A program made the translations under genes and the position numbers. The notes beneath the pieces are model-generated. The model did no database searches. It was not told the DNA's origin and saw only the letters and a program-made list of their open reading frames with translations. 64,000 nucleotides of DNA from NCBI RefSeq assembly GCF_013522725.1, contig NZ_JAAMRF010000001.1:310001-374000 (forward strand). Reading direction: 5' to 3'. This DNA is from Stutzerimonas azotifigens. GTDB taxonomy: Bacteria > Pseudomonadota > Gammaproteobacteria > Pseudomonadales > Pseudomonadaceae. Of the stretch, positions 29,466 through 37,900 are shown piece after piece (within the stretch, counting starts at the first letter, position 1; every line of letters starts with the position of its first letter).

Positions 29466-30284
29466 ATGTTCAAGCCACACTCTCTGTCGATGCTGATCGG
29501 CGCCGCGTTGCTGGCGGGCTGCCAGGCGGTAAACACCACCAGCGGCGGCGCTATCGGGGTCGATCGCAAGCAGTATATGTTCAGCATGCTATCGACCGAG
29601 CAGGTCAACCAGATGTATGCGCAGTCGTACCAGGAAACCCTTCAGGAAGCATCGAAGAAAGGCGTGCTGGACAAGAACAGCGCCATTTCCAAGCGCGTCA
29701 ATGCCATCGGGCAGCGCCTGATCGCCAAAGCACCGGTGTTCCGCCCCGACGCGGCCCAGTGGGCCTGGGAAGTCAACGTGATCGACAGTCCCGAGCTGAA
29801 CGCCAACTGCGGCCCTGGAGGCAAGATCATCTTTTACACCGGGCTGATCGAGAAACTGAACCTCACCGACGATGAGATCGCGGCGGTGATGGGGCATGAG
29901 ATCGCCCATGCCCTGCGCGAGCATGGACGAGAGGCGATGTCCAAGGCCTATGGCGTGCAGATGGCCACCCAGCTGGGTTCCGCATTCGGCCTTGGTGACG
30001 GCAGCTTGCAGCTTGCCAACATGGGCGTGGAGTACCTGATGACGCTGCCCAACAGCCGTGCCAACGAGAATGAGGCCGACCTGATCGGCCTGGAGTTGGC
30101 CGCCCGTGGTGGTTACAACCCGAACGCGGCTGTCACGCTATGGGAAAAGATGAACCAGGCAGGCGGCTCGGCTCCGCCGGAATTCATGAGCACCCACCCG
30201 TCGTCCGGCAGCCGTATCGCCGCGTTGCAGGCGAACATCCCAAAAGTGATACCCTTGTACCAGCAAGCCCGCACGGGCAGCTGA
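29466..30284 (+). CDS. M48 family zinc metalloprotease, lipoprotein
   Basis: This 272-residue LoiP/YcaL-type protease has a signal peptide with lipobox LAGC (about residue 19), so it is lipid-anchored. It has the zinc site HEIAH (residues 144-148) and the third ligand in ENEADLIG. It probably takes part in outer-membrane protein quality control. The ATG is preceded by GGAGAAGCGCC. It is divergent from the chemoreceptor. Confidence 0.92.
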   Translation: MFKPHSLSMLIGAALLAGCQAVNTTSGGAIGVDRKQYMFSMLSTEQVNQMYAQSYQETLQEASKKGVLDKNSAISKRVNAIGQRLIAKAPVFRPDAAQWAWEVNVIDSPELNANCGPGGKIIFYTGLIEKLNLTDDEIAAVMGHEIAHALREHGREAMSKAYGVQMATQLGSAFGLGDGSLQLANMGVEYLMTLPNSRANENEADLIGLELAARGGYNPNAAVTLWEKMNQAGGSAPPEFMSTHPSSGSRIAALQANIPKVIPLYQQARTGS

Positions 30285-30300
30285 TCTCAGGGGCAGCCGC

Positions 30301-30744
30301 TCATGCCAGCGGCTGCACCTGCGCAAGGGGCGCTTCCTGAGGCATCAGGGAGCGTCCGCCATCGAGGTCGAACAGCGAATTGAGCTCTTCGATATCCCCA
30401 GCCGGGTTGAGCGTCCAGATCGACATCGCGGCGATTGCCATGATCTTGTCGCTCGGCTGACGCCCGAACGCCGGCTTAACCAGCGTGCCGATCAAGGTGC
30501 TGGAGGTGACGACCTTGTTGCCTTCGCTGAGGCACTCGTCGATCACCACTTCAAGATCCGGCATTGCCTCGCGTATGTCCCGCACGATCTGGGCGAACCC
30601 GGCGCTATCCAGCGGTTGCAAGGCCAGGGAACTCTTGTAGGTGAAGTATTTGCTTTGCAGCTGTTCGGCCAGAGCCAGGCGACCCTTGTTCCAGCTAAGG
30701 TCGATGTGAGTTCGGACCCGCTTCTTGCAATCATCCGGTGACAT
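30301..30744 (-). CDS. SnoaL-like ester cyclase family protein
   Basis: This 147-residue protein of the NTF2/SnoaL fold has an N-terminal helix pair around DLSWNKGRLALAEQL and a DSAGFAQIVRDIREAMPDLEVVIDE segment typical of ester-cyclase-like SnoaL proteins. It is a small alpha+beta protein with a hydrophobic pocket, and the substrate is unknown. I chose the ATG at 30744 because AGGAGAGAAG precedes it at suitable spacing. A start 45 bp upstream is less likely. Confidence 0.75.
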   Translation of the reverse strand: MSPDDCKKRVRTHIDLSWNKGRLALAEQLQSKYFTYKSSLALQPLDSAGFAQIVRDIREAMPDLEVVIDECLSEGNKVVTSSTLIGTLVKPAFGRQPSDKIMAIAAMSIWTLNPAGDIEELNSLFDLDGGRSLMPQEAPLAQVQPLA

Positions 30745-30827
30745 TGCAGCTTCTCTCCTGGGGTTCGGCTGCGGCATGCGATCAAGCATGTCGCAGCGTC
30801 CCTGGGTTCGGATAGTCGTGCCGGCAG

Positions 30828-31415
30828 TCAGAAAGGCAGCATTCCACTGAGGCTCAACGCTTTATAGGTGGCATACAAGGCTAGTCCAGCGAACGCTGCA
30901 GCTGCTATGCGACGAATGAGCGTCAGCGGCAGACGATCGGCTGCAAAGTTGCCCGCCAGAACCACTGGCACGTTGGCGACCAGCATGCCCAGTGTGGTGC
31001 CGAGGATAACCAGAATGAATTCCGGATACTGTGCGGCCAGCATCACAGTTGCGACCTGGGTCTTGTCACCCATCTCGGCGAGAAAGAAGGCGATCAGCGT
31101 GGCGAAGAAGGGGCCGTAGCGGCGTCCGCGGGAGGCCTCGTCTTCGTCGAGCTTGTCGGGAATCAGACTCCAGACGGCAACTGTGGCAAAGGCTGCCGCC
31201 AGGATCCAGCTCAGGGTGGTTTCGGAGAGGGCACTCGATACCCAGTTGCCGATCAGGCCGGCGAACAGATGGTTGGCCAGCGTGGCGACGACTATTCCCG
31301 CGATGATCGGCCAGGGTCGTCGGTAGCGCGCCGCCAGAAGTAATGCGAGCAGCTGCGTTTTATCGCCAATCTCGGCGAGGGCAACGACCAACGTGGGTAT
31401 GAAGAAGGATTCCAA
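30828..31415 (-). CDS. TMEM165/GDT1 family manganese exporter
   Basis: This 195-residue integral membrane protein has six helices and the two family motifs EIGDKTQ (about residues 15-21) and EMGDKTQ (about 112-118), which form the metal site. Bacterial members export Mn2+. The N-terminus matches relatives if translation begins at the TTG at 31415, which has CGGAACTCG upstream. An ATG at 31451 would add 12 unconserved residues. The long 5' leader carries a yybP-ykoY riboswitch, which supports a role in manganese homeostasis. Confidence 0.88.
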   Translation of the reverse strand: MESFFIPTLVVALAEIGDKTQLLALLLAARYRRPWPIIAGIVVATLANHLFAGLIGNWVSSALSETTLSWILAAAFATVAVWSLIPDKLDEDEASRGRRYGPFFATLIAFFLAEMGDKTQVATVMLAAQYPEFILVILGTTLGMLVANVPVVLAGNFAADRLPLTLIRRIAAAAFAGLALYATYKALSLSGMLPF

Positions 31416-31428
31416 ACGAGTTCCGAAA

Positions 31429-31497
31429 GGGGCGGGCCGACATTTCACCATGACATGCACGACCTGCCCGCCCCCGGGATCAGGTGTTCATGTCATG
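31429..31497 (-). promoter_or_regulatory. riboswitch expression platform with interleaved stems
   Basis: In transcript order there are four segments: CATGACATG (31497-31489), GGGGGCGGGC (31475-31466), CATGTCATG (31457-31449) and GCCCGCCCC (31437-31429). The first can pair with the third and the second with the fourth, so the two stems exclude each other. The last stem ends just before the TTG ribosome-binding site and is followed by TTT. This fits a switch acting on termination or translation. Confidence 0.6.
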
Positions 31498-31635
31498 GGT
31501 CTTGTCAGGCCAGGCGAAGGCTGTAAGGCAGCTTCGCTGGTCGCGGGCGCCATGGTCTGCGGACCAAGTGTGTTGACGCACGCCGGGCGGGCAAGGTGCT
31601 CGCCGAGACTACTCCCCCAGGACGGGCGCGAGTTT
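31498..31635 (-). ncRNA. yybP-ykoY manganese riboswitch
   Basis: The minus strand carries the conserved elements in order: GGGGGAGTAG (31618-31609), GTCAACACACT (31577-31567) and ACAAGACC (31505-31498), in the leader of a Mn-exporter gene. These match the yybP-ykoY class, whose aptamer binds Mn2+ and raises expression of MntP and TMEM165-type exporters. The 5' limit is estimated. Confidence 0.82.
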
Positions 31636-31663
31636 GCCCAAGCACACCCGGTTGTGCAACAGG

Positions 31664-32662
31664 CTAACGCCGTTTGGCCCGGTAAATCCGGAAGCCGTCG
31701 GCCTCACTCAGTGTCTGGCAGGGGCCCAGCGCCGCCTCGATCAACGGGGGGTATCTGAGAAACGCATTGGCCACCAGGCGCAGCTCGCCGTTGGGAATCA
31801 GGTGGGCCGCAGCGCGCTGGAACAGGGTTTCGCTGGCTTGGTAATCGGTATGCACACCCTGGTGGAAGGGAGGATTGCTGACGATGGCCGCAAGGCCCAT
31901 CGGTGCGCCGTCGATCCCGTCGGCGGCGATGACTTCGGCCTGCAGCTGATTGGCAGCGAGGGTCATGCGGCTGCTCTGCACGGCAAAGGCATCGACATCC
32001 AACAACACCAGGTCGCTCTCGGGGTAGCGCCGCTTGAGGGCGCTGCCGAGCACGCCGGCGCCGCAGCCGAAGTCCAGTATCCGGCCGCTCGGCAGGTGTT
32101 CGAGCTGGGTCAGCAGCAAGGCGCTGCCGCGATCCAGCCGCCCATGGCTGAATACGCCGGGCAGGCTCACGACCTCCAACGGGCCATCCGGCAGATCGAG
32201 AGTGAAATGGCGCGCAAGTTCTTCGAGCACCGGGGCGGCGGGGGCGTCTCTCACCATCAGCTGCCAGAGCTGGCAATGGCGCGCACTATCGAGCTTGCGT
32301 GGGGTGCCGAATTCCTCGAGTTGGCGGGCGGCACGTTCGATGCCGCCGCGTTTTTCGCCGACCAGGTAGAGAGGCTTGTCGGCCAGCCGGCTGGCCAGCG
32401 CGCGCAGCAGGTAGTCGCTCAGCTCGCGCGATTTGGGCAGGAACAGCACGGCGGCGTCGAAGGGCTGCGGCGGCGGGGTCACCCCGAACAGGCAACGCTC
32501 CCCAAAGCGCGCCTGTAGGCGCAGCTGGTCGCCGGCATGCCAGCTCCAGCCGCTGGCGTTCGGCAGGTGGCCGAGCAGGTCGTCGGCCGGCAGGCCCGCC
32601 AGCAACAGGTTGCCGCCGAACAGCTCGGCCTGGCGCAAGATGACTTCGCTGCGCGGATCCAT
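31664..32662 (-). CDS. rsmC: 16S rRNA m2G1207 methyltransferase
   Basis: RsmC uses S-adenosylmethionine to methylate G1207 of 16S rRNA in the 30S subunit. The 332-residue product has the tandem layout of the family: a degenerate N-terminal half, then an active C-terminal half with the SAM loop [12 protein letters not shown] and the catalytic VSNPPFHQG. It starts MDPRSEVI. Its end lies just beyond the riboswitch region, and no overlap with the aptamer is apparent. Confidence 0.93.
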   Translation of the reverse strand: MDPRSEVILRQAELFGGNLLLAGLPADDLLGHLPNASGWSWHAGDQLRLQARFGERCLFGVTPPPQPFDAAVLFLPKSRELSDYLLRALASRLADKPLYLVGEKRGGIERAARQLEEFGTPRKLDSARHCQLWQLMVRDAPAAPVLEELARHFTLDLPDGPLEVVSLPGVFSHGRLDRGSALLLTQLEHLPSGRILDFGCGAGVLGSALKRRYPESDLVLLDVDAFAVQSSRMTLAANQLQAEVIAADGIDGAPMGLAAIVSNPPFHQGVHTDYQASETLFQRAAAHLIPNGELRLVANAFLRYPPLIEAALGPCQTLSEADGFRIYRAKRR

Positions 32663-32731
32663 GGCGACTCCTCTGAAAAAGCGGCGAAGCTTATCAGCCT
32701 TGCCGCCGCTGCGGCATGCCTACCCGCGCGA

Positions 32732-33694
32732 TCAGCTGACCTGGCGTTTGGGCTCTCCGGCGAAGAAGGCGCTGGCGTTCTCGGCCAGCTGTCCAACGAT
32801 ACGCTGGCGGGCTTCGCGGCTGCCCCAGGCACTGTGGGGAGTGATGATCAGACGCGGAATGTCCTCGGCCAGCAGCGGGTTGCCATTGACTGGCGGCTCC
32901 ACCGTGAGCACGTCAGTCGCCGCGCCGCCCAGGTGGCCGCTGCGCAGGCTGTCGGCCAGCGCCTGTTCATCGATCAGCCCGCCGCGTGCGGCGTTGATGA
33001 CGAACGCGGTAGGCTTGAGCAGTGCCAGCTCGCGGGCGCCGATCAGGTTGCGGGTCGCTTCGGTCAGGGGGCAATGCAGGGTCAGGGCGTCTACCTGCGG
33101 CAGCAGTTCGTCCAGCGAAAGCCTGTCGGCGCGCTCCGGACGGCCCGGCAGGTTGCCGATCAGCACGCGCATGCCGAGCGCCTCGGCCAGCCGTGCGACG
33201 GCGCTGCCCAGCTCGCCGTGGCCGAGCAGGCCCAAGGTCTTGCCTTCGAGCTCGACGATGGGGAAGTCCAGCAGGCAGAAGTGGCCTGTCTCCTGCCAGC
33301 GACCGGCCTGTACCGCGCGCTGGTAGTCGGGCAGCCGTATGGCCAGCGCCAGCAGCAGGGCGAGGGTGTGCTGGGCCACCGTCGCGGTGCCATAACCCTG
33401 GCAGTTGCACACGGTGATCCCCTGTTCGCGCGCCGCGTTCAGGTCGATGTTGTTCACACCCGTGGCGCTGACCAGGATTAGCTCGAGCGTCGGGCAGGCG
33501 GCCAGCACCTCGGCGCCGAGTGCGATCTTGTTGATGATCGCCACCTGAGCGCCCTGCAGCCGTTCGACGATGTCCTGTGGGGCGGTGTGCTCATGGCAGA
33601 TCAGCTCGTCGAACACGCCCTTTAGCGATGACAGGTCGAGGTCGCCCTGGTCCAGCGGGGCGAGGTCGAGGAAAACGGCGCGGCGATTGGTCAT
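32732..33694 (-). CDS. hprA: D-2-hydroxyacid dehydrogenase (glycerate dehydrogenase-like)
   Basis: This 320-residue NAD-dependent enzyme has the nucleotide loop GHGELGSAV (about residues 150-158), the Arg in NAARGGLID, a Glu region after it, and the catalytic His in TPHSAWG. This matches hydroxypyruvate/glycerate dehydrogenases, which in Pseudomonas sit next to rsmC. Substrate choice among hydroxypyruvate, glyoxylate and other keto acids cannot be fixed. The ATG at 33694 begins the conserved domain. The frame upstream is spurious. Confidence 0.85.
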   Translation of the reverse strand: MTNRRAVFLDLAPLDQGDLDLSSLKGVFDELICHEHTAPQDIVERLQGAQVAIINKIALGAEVLAACPTLELILVSATGVNNIDLNAAREQGITVCNCQGYGTATVAQHTLALLLALAIRLPDYQRAVQAGRWQETGHFCLLDFPIVELEGKTLGLLGHGELGSAVARLAEALGMRVLIGNLPGRPERADRLSLDELLPQVDALTLHCPLTEATRNLIGARELALLKPTAFVINAARGGLIDEQALADSLRSGHLGGAATDVLTVEPPVNGNPLLAEDIPRLIITPHSAWGSREARQRIVGQLAENASAFFAGEPKRQVS

Positions 33695-33761
33695 GACTGT
33701 ACCTTTTGTTGTGGCTCTGGCTGGTCGAGAATGCCAACCGGTGTTGAGCGGAGCGTGAGAC

Positions 33762-34391
33762 ATGTACTGGATGGAATTTCTGACCGTGGCCCTGGTGCAT
33801 CTGCTGGCCGTCGCCAGCCCGGGCCCGGATTTCGCGGTGGTGGTGCGTGAAAGCGTCACCCAGGGGCGGCGCGTGGGCAGCTGGACGGCGCTGGGGGTGG
33901 GCAGCGGCATCCTCGTGCACGTCGCGTATTCGCTTCTGGGTATCGGCCTGATCGTCTCGCAGTCGGTGATGCTGTTCAACCTCTTCAAATGGCTGGCGGC
34001 CGGTTATCTGTTGTATCTGGGCGTGCGCGCCCTGCGTGCTCGCCCCATGGGCGTCGGTGCGCTGGAGCCCACGTCGGAACAGCCTCAGGTTTCGTGGCAA
34101 CGGGCCTTCGTCACCGGTTTCGTCACCAATGGATTGAACCCGAAGGCGACCCTGTTCTTTCTTTCCCTGTTCACCGTAGTGATCAGTCCGCAGACGCCGC
34201 TTGCGGTGCAGGCCGGTTACGGCGTCTACCTCGCCGTCGCGACGGCGCTCTGGTTCTGCCTGGTTGCCTGGCTGTTCAGTCGCCGGCGCGTTCGCGCGGG
34301 TTTCGCCCGCATGGGGCACTGGTTCGATCGCCTGATGGGCGCCGTGCTGGTGGGGCTGGGCGCGAGGCTGGCGCTGACCGAGCTGCGCTGA
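33762..34391 (+). CDS. LysE/RhtB family amino acid exporter
   Basis: This 209-residue protein has six hydrophobic helices and the LysE/RhtB N-terminal motif SPGPDFAVVVRESVTQGRR followed by GVGSGIL. It probably exports an amino acid or homoserine lactone-like compound from the cytoplasm, and the substrate is not predictable. It is divergent from hprA with 67 bp between them. Confidence 0.87.
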   Translation: MYWMEFLTVALVHLLAVASPGPDFAVVVRESVTQGRRVGSWTALGVGSGILVHVAYSLLGIGLIVSQSVMLFNLFKWLAAGYLLYLGVRALRARPMGVGALEPTSEQPQVSWQRAFVTGFVTNGLNPKATLFFLSLFTVVISPQTPLAVQAGYGVYLAVATALWFCLVAWLFSRRRVRAGFARMGHWFDRLMGAVLVGLGARLALTELR

Positions 34392-34542
34392 AAGTTCTAC
34401 AACCTGTGTCGGTGGGGAATCGCGCGGCATGTTGCGAGGTCGAGATGGCTGCTGGCCAAAATCGCACTTTAGACGGGTTCAACGGCGTTCGACCGCCCAC
34501 TAGAGTGCGGGCAACAACTCCAATAAAAAGGAATGCCCTCCG

Positions 34543-36225
34543 ATGCTGCAGACCCGAGTCCTCAAACCGGCCGACAACGCCTATCAATACCCACTGCTGA
34601 TCAAGCAGCTGCTGCTCTCCGGAAAGCGTTACGAGCGCACCCGAGAAATCGTCTACCGCGACCAGCTCCGCTTTGATTACCGCACGCTCAACGAGCGCAT
34701 CGCGCGGCTGGCCAATGTGCTCACCGCGGCCGGGGTCAAGGCTGGCGATACCGTAGCGGTGATGGATTGGGACAGCCACCGCTACTTGGAGTGCATGTTC
34801 GCCATCCCGATGATCGGCGCGGTCGTGCACACCATCAACGTGCGCCTGTCGCCGGAACAGATCCTCTACACCATGAACCACGCCGACGACCGCTTCGTGC
34901 TGGTCAATGGCGAGTTCGCACCTCTATATCAGGCCATCGCCGGTCAGCTGACCTCCGTGGAGAAGACCATCCTGCTGGCCGACCAGGGCGCGGCCGATGC
35001 AGAGCTGCCCGATTGCCTCGGCGAGTACGAGCAGTTGCTGGCCGGCGCCGAGCCGCACTATGACTTCCCCGACTTCGACGAGGATTCGGTCGCGACCACC
35101 TTCTATACCACCGGAACCACCGGCAACCCGAAGGGGGTGTATTTCACCCATCGGCAGCTGGTGCTGCACACCCTGGCCGCGGCGGTCACAGTGACCGGCA
35201 AGGAAGACCCGGAGCTGATGCGAACCGGTGACGTCTACATGCCGATCACACCGATGTTTCACGTGCACGCCTGGGGGATGCCGTATGTGGCGACCATGCT
35301 TGGGGTCAAGCAGGTCTACCCCGGGCGCTACGATCCACAATTCCTGATCGAGCTCTGGCGCCGGGAGAAGGTCACGTTCTCCCACTGCGTGCCGACCATC
35401 GTGCAGATGCTGCTCAACGCCGGCACCGCTCAGGACATCGATTTCGCCGGCTGGAAGATCATCGTCGGCGGCAGCGCGCTCAACCGAGGCTGTTACGAGG
35501 CGGCCAAGGCGCGCGGCATGCGCCTGTCGGCGGCCTATGGCATGTCGGAGACCTGCCCGCTGATTTCCGGTGCGCATATCAGCGATGAACTGCTCGAAGC
35601 TGGCGAGGAGGCGCAGACCCGGGCCTACCTGAAGGCCGGCGTTCCGGTGGTGCTGGTCGACGCGGCGATTCAGGGCGCGGACGGCAGCTTCCTGCCCGCC
35701 GACGGTGTGGCCCAGGGCGAGCTGGTGTTGCGTGCGCCCTGGCTGACACAGAGCTACTTCCGAGAGCCGGAAAAGGGCGAGGAGCTCTGGCAGGGCGGCT
35801 GGTTGCATACCGGCGACGTCGCCTCGATCGATCCCGGCGGCGCCATCGACATCCGCGACCGCATCAAGGACGTGATCAAAACCGGCGGCGAGTGGTTATC
35901 GTCGCTGGCCCTCGAAGACCTGATCAGCCGTCATCCGGCGGTGCGCGAAGTGGCCGTGGTCGGCGTGCCGGACGAGCGCTGGGGCGAGCGCCCGTTCGCG
36001 CTGCTGGTACTTGCGCAAGGGCAGTCGCTCGATGCCCTCACCCTGCAGGACTTCCTCCAGCCTGCCGTGGACGCGGGGCAGATCAACAAGTGGGCGATCC
36101 CCTCGCAGATCGCCCTGGTCGCGGAAATCCCCAAGACCAGCGTCGGCAAGCTCGACAAAAAGCGCATCCGCGTCGACATCGCCCGCTGGCAGGAAGAGGG
36201 CGGCGTGGAACTGTCGTCGCTCTGA
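34543..36225 (+). CDS. fatty acid--CoA ligase (AlkK-like)
   Basis: This 560-residue ANL-superfamily enzyme has the AMP-binding P-loop TTGTTGNPKG (about residues 188-197), the motif YGMSETCP (about 331-338), the GWLHTGDVA box, and the C-terminal catalytic Lys region PKTSVGKLDKK. Similarity to AlkK suggests a medium- or long-chain fatty acid substrate. It converts fatty acid to acyl-CoA for beta-oxidation or lipid use. It has a clear AAAAGGAATG ribosome-binding site and stands alone. Confidence 0.9.
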   Translation: MLQTRVLKPADNAYQYPLLIKQLLLSGKRYERTREIVYRDQLRFDYRTLNERIARLANVLTAAGVKAGDTVAVMDWDSHRYLECMFAIPMIGAVVHTINVRLSPEQILYTMNHADDRFVLVNGEFAPLYQAIAGQLTSVEKTILLADQGAADAELPDCLGEYEQLLAGAEPHYDFPDFDEDSVATTFYTTGTTGNPKGVYFTHRQLVLHTLAAAVTVTGKEDPELMRTGDVYMPITPMFHVHAWGMPYVATMLGVKQVYPGRYDPQFLIELWRREKVTFSHCVPTIVQMLLNAGTAQDIDFAGWKIIVGGSALNRGCYEAAKARGMRLSAAYGMSETCPLISGAHISDELLEAGEEAQTRAYLKAGVPVVLVDAAIQGADGSFLPADGVAQGELVLRAPWLTQSYFREPEKGEELWQGGWLHTGDVASIDPGGAIDIRDRIKDVIKTGGEWLSSLALEDLISRHPAVREVAVVGVPDERWGERPFALLVLAQGQSLDALTLQDFLQPAVDAGQINKWAIPSQIALVAEIPKTSVGKLDKKRIRVDIARWQEEGGVELSSL

Positions 36226-36307
36226 GGCTCCGCCAGCGTCGCGACGGGCATGCCGCGCCAGGTCTTGATAACCTGCGCGGCATGACACCACCGCAGCGAG
36301 GCTCTCC

Positions 36308-36949
36308 GTGTCGAATTCCGCTTCCCTGATTCGCGAAACCTTCCCTGTCGGGCCTTTGCAGTGCAACTGCACGATCATCGGTGACCCGCTGACCAAGACG
36401 GCCATGGTCGTCGATCCGGGCGGAGACCCGGAGCTGATCCTGTCGCGCCTGGACGCCCACGGCCTCAAGCTGGTGAGCATCATTCACACCCATGCCCACC
36501 TGGATCATTTTCTCGCCTCCGGGCAGATGAAGGAGAAGACCGGCGCCACCCTGCATCTGCACAAGGACGACCAGTTCCTCTGGGATAACCTGGAGATGCA
36601 GTGCCAGCTGTTCGGCGTGCCCTACGCGCCGGTGCCTGCGTCGGACCAGTGGCTGACCGATGACCAGGCGCTGGACTGTGGTTGTGGCGTTGCGCTGCAC
36701 ACGCCGGGACACACGCCGGGCTCGATGAGCTTCTGGTTTCCGGAGGCGAAGCTGCTGATTGCCGGCGATACGCTGTTTCGTCGTGGCGTCGGCAGGACCG
36801 ACCTGTGGGGTGGCGACCGGGTTGCCCTGGAACGCTCGATCAGACAGCGGCTGTACCGGCTGGACGAGGACGCCACGGTGGTCGCCGGTCACGGCGCCGA
36901 TACCCGGCTGGGCGATGAAATGCGAGAGAACCCCTTCGTGCGCGCCTGA
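36308..36949 (+). CDS. MBL-fold metallo-hydrolase (glyoxalase II-like)
   Basis: This 213-residue metallo-beta-lactamase-fold protein has the binuclear metal motif HTHAHLDH (about residues 59-66), further ligands in HTPGHTPGS and AGDTLF, and a late His in VAGHGAD. It resembles the YcbL type of hydroxyacylglutathione hydrolase-like proteins. The start is a GTG at 36308, with GAGG about 7 nt upstream. It follows the acyl-CoA ligase with 82 bp between them. Confidence 0.86.
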   Translation: MSNSASLIRETFPVGPLQCNCTIIGDPLTKTAMVVDPGGDPELILSRLDAHGLKLVSIIHTHAHLDHFLASGQMKEKTGATLHLHKDDQFLWDNLEMQCQLFGVPYAPVPASDQWLTDDQALDCGCGVALHTPGHTPGSMSFWFPEAKLLIAGDTLFRRGVGRTDLWGGDRVALERSIRQRLYRLDEDATVVAGHGADTRLGDEMRENPFVRA

Positions 36950-37092
36950 TCCGGCAGCGCCTACCGATTATCGTTCTGATGGCCGGTTCCCACTCCGCTG
37001 CGCTTCATCTTGTTAATCTTGCCGCGCCCTGCAGGAGCCTGCTCCGTCGGGGCGGCCAGTTTGATAACCGAACATGATCTAAGGAAGTACAT

Positions 37093-37749
37093 ATGAAGAT
37101 GCTGGGTAACCTGACCGCCGTGGCTGCAGGCCTCGTACTGCTCGCCGGTTGTACCACCAACCCTTACACCGGTGAGTCCCAGGCGGGCAAGGCCGGCATT
37201 TATGGCGGCATTGGCGCGGTGAGCGGCGCGGTCATCGGCGCGGCCACCTCCAGCAAGAAGGACCGTACCAAGGGCGCGCTGATCGGCGCCGCCGTCGGTG
37301 GCGCAGCTGCTGGCGGCTACGGCTACTACGTCGACACCCAGGAAGCCAAGCTGCGTCAGACACTGCAGGGCACTGGCGTGCAGGTGCAGCGCAACGGTGA
37401 CCAGCTGACCCTGATCATGCCAGGCAACATCACCTTCGGCAGCAACTCCTCCGACATTTCCTCGAGCTTCTACTCGACGCTGAACTCGCTGGTGCTGGTG
37501 TTCAAGGAGTTCAACAAGAACGGCGTGAACATCGTCGGCCATACCGACAGCACCGGCTCGTTGCAGCTGAACCAGGACCTGTCCAATCGTCGCGCGCAGA
37601 GCGTGGCGTCTTACCTGATGTCCAACGGTATCCCGTCCAATCGCATCTCCGCCTATGGCGCCGGCCCGAGCCAGCCCATCGCCAGCAATAGCACAGAGGC
37701 GGGGCGTGCACAGAATCGTCGTGTCGAGATCAACCTGATCCAGATGTAA
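37093..37749 (+). CDS. OmpA-family lipoprotein (YiaD-like)
   Basis: This 218-residue outer-membrane lipoprotein has a signal peptide with lipobox LAGC, a glycine-zipper region (repeats such as GGIGAVSGAVIGAATS and GAAVGGAAAGG, about residues 35-80), and a C-terminal OmpA domain that binds peptidoglycan (HTDSTGSLQLNQDLSNRRA). It tethers the outer membrane to the cell wall. The ATG follows AAGGAAGTACAT. Confidence 0.92.
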   Translation: MKMLGNLTAVAAGLVLLAGCTTNPYTGESQAGKAGIYGGIGAVSGAVIGAATSSKKDRTKGALIGAAVGGAAAGGYGYYVDTQEAKLRQTLQGTGVQVQRNGDQLTLIMPGNITFGSNSSDISSSFYSTLNSLVLVFKEFNKNGVNIVGHTDSTGSLQLNQDLSNRRAQSVASYLMSNGIPSNRISAYGAGPSQPIASNSTEAGRAQNRRVEINLIQM

Positions 37750-37900
37750 GCCACAAGCGACTCCCTCTGCCTGCTTTGCTGGTTTTCCGTCGCCAATAAT
37801 GTGACGAATTCGGAGGTTCTGATCGATCGGTCGGAACCTCTGGGGCGCCTGAAGACTCTCAGAATGCTGATAGCGCGCCAGCAGTGGCTGAGGAGGTCGG

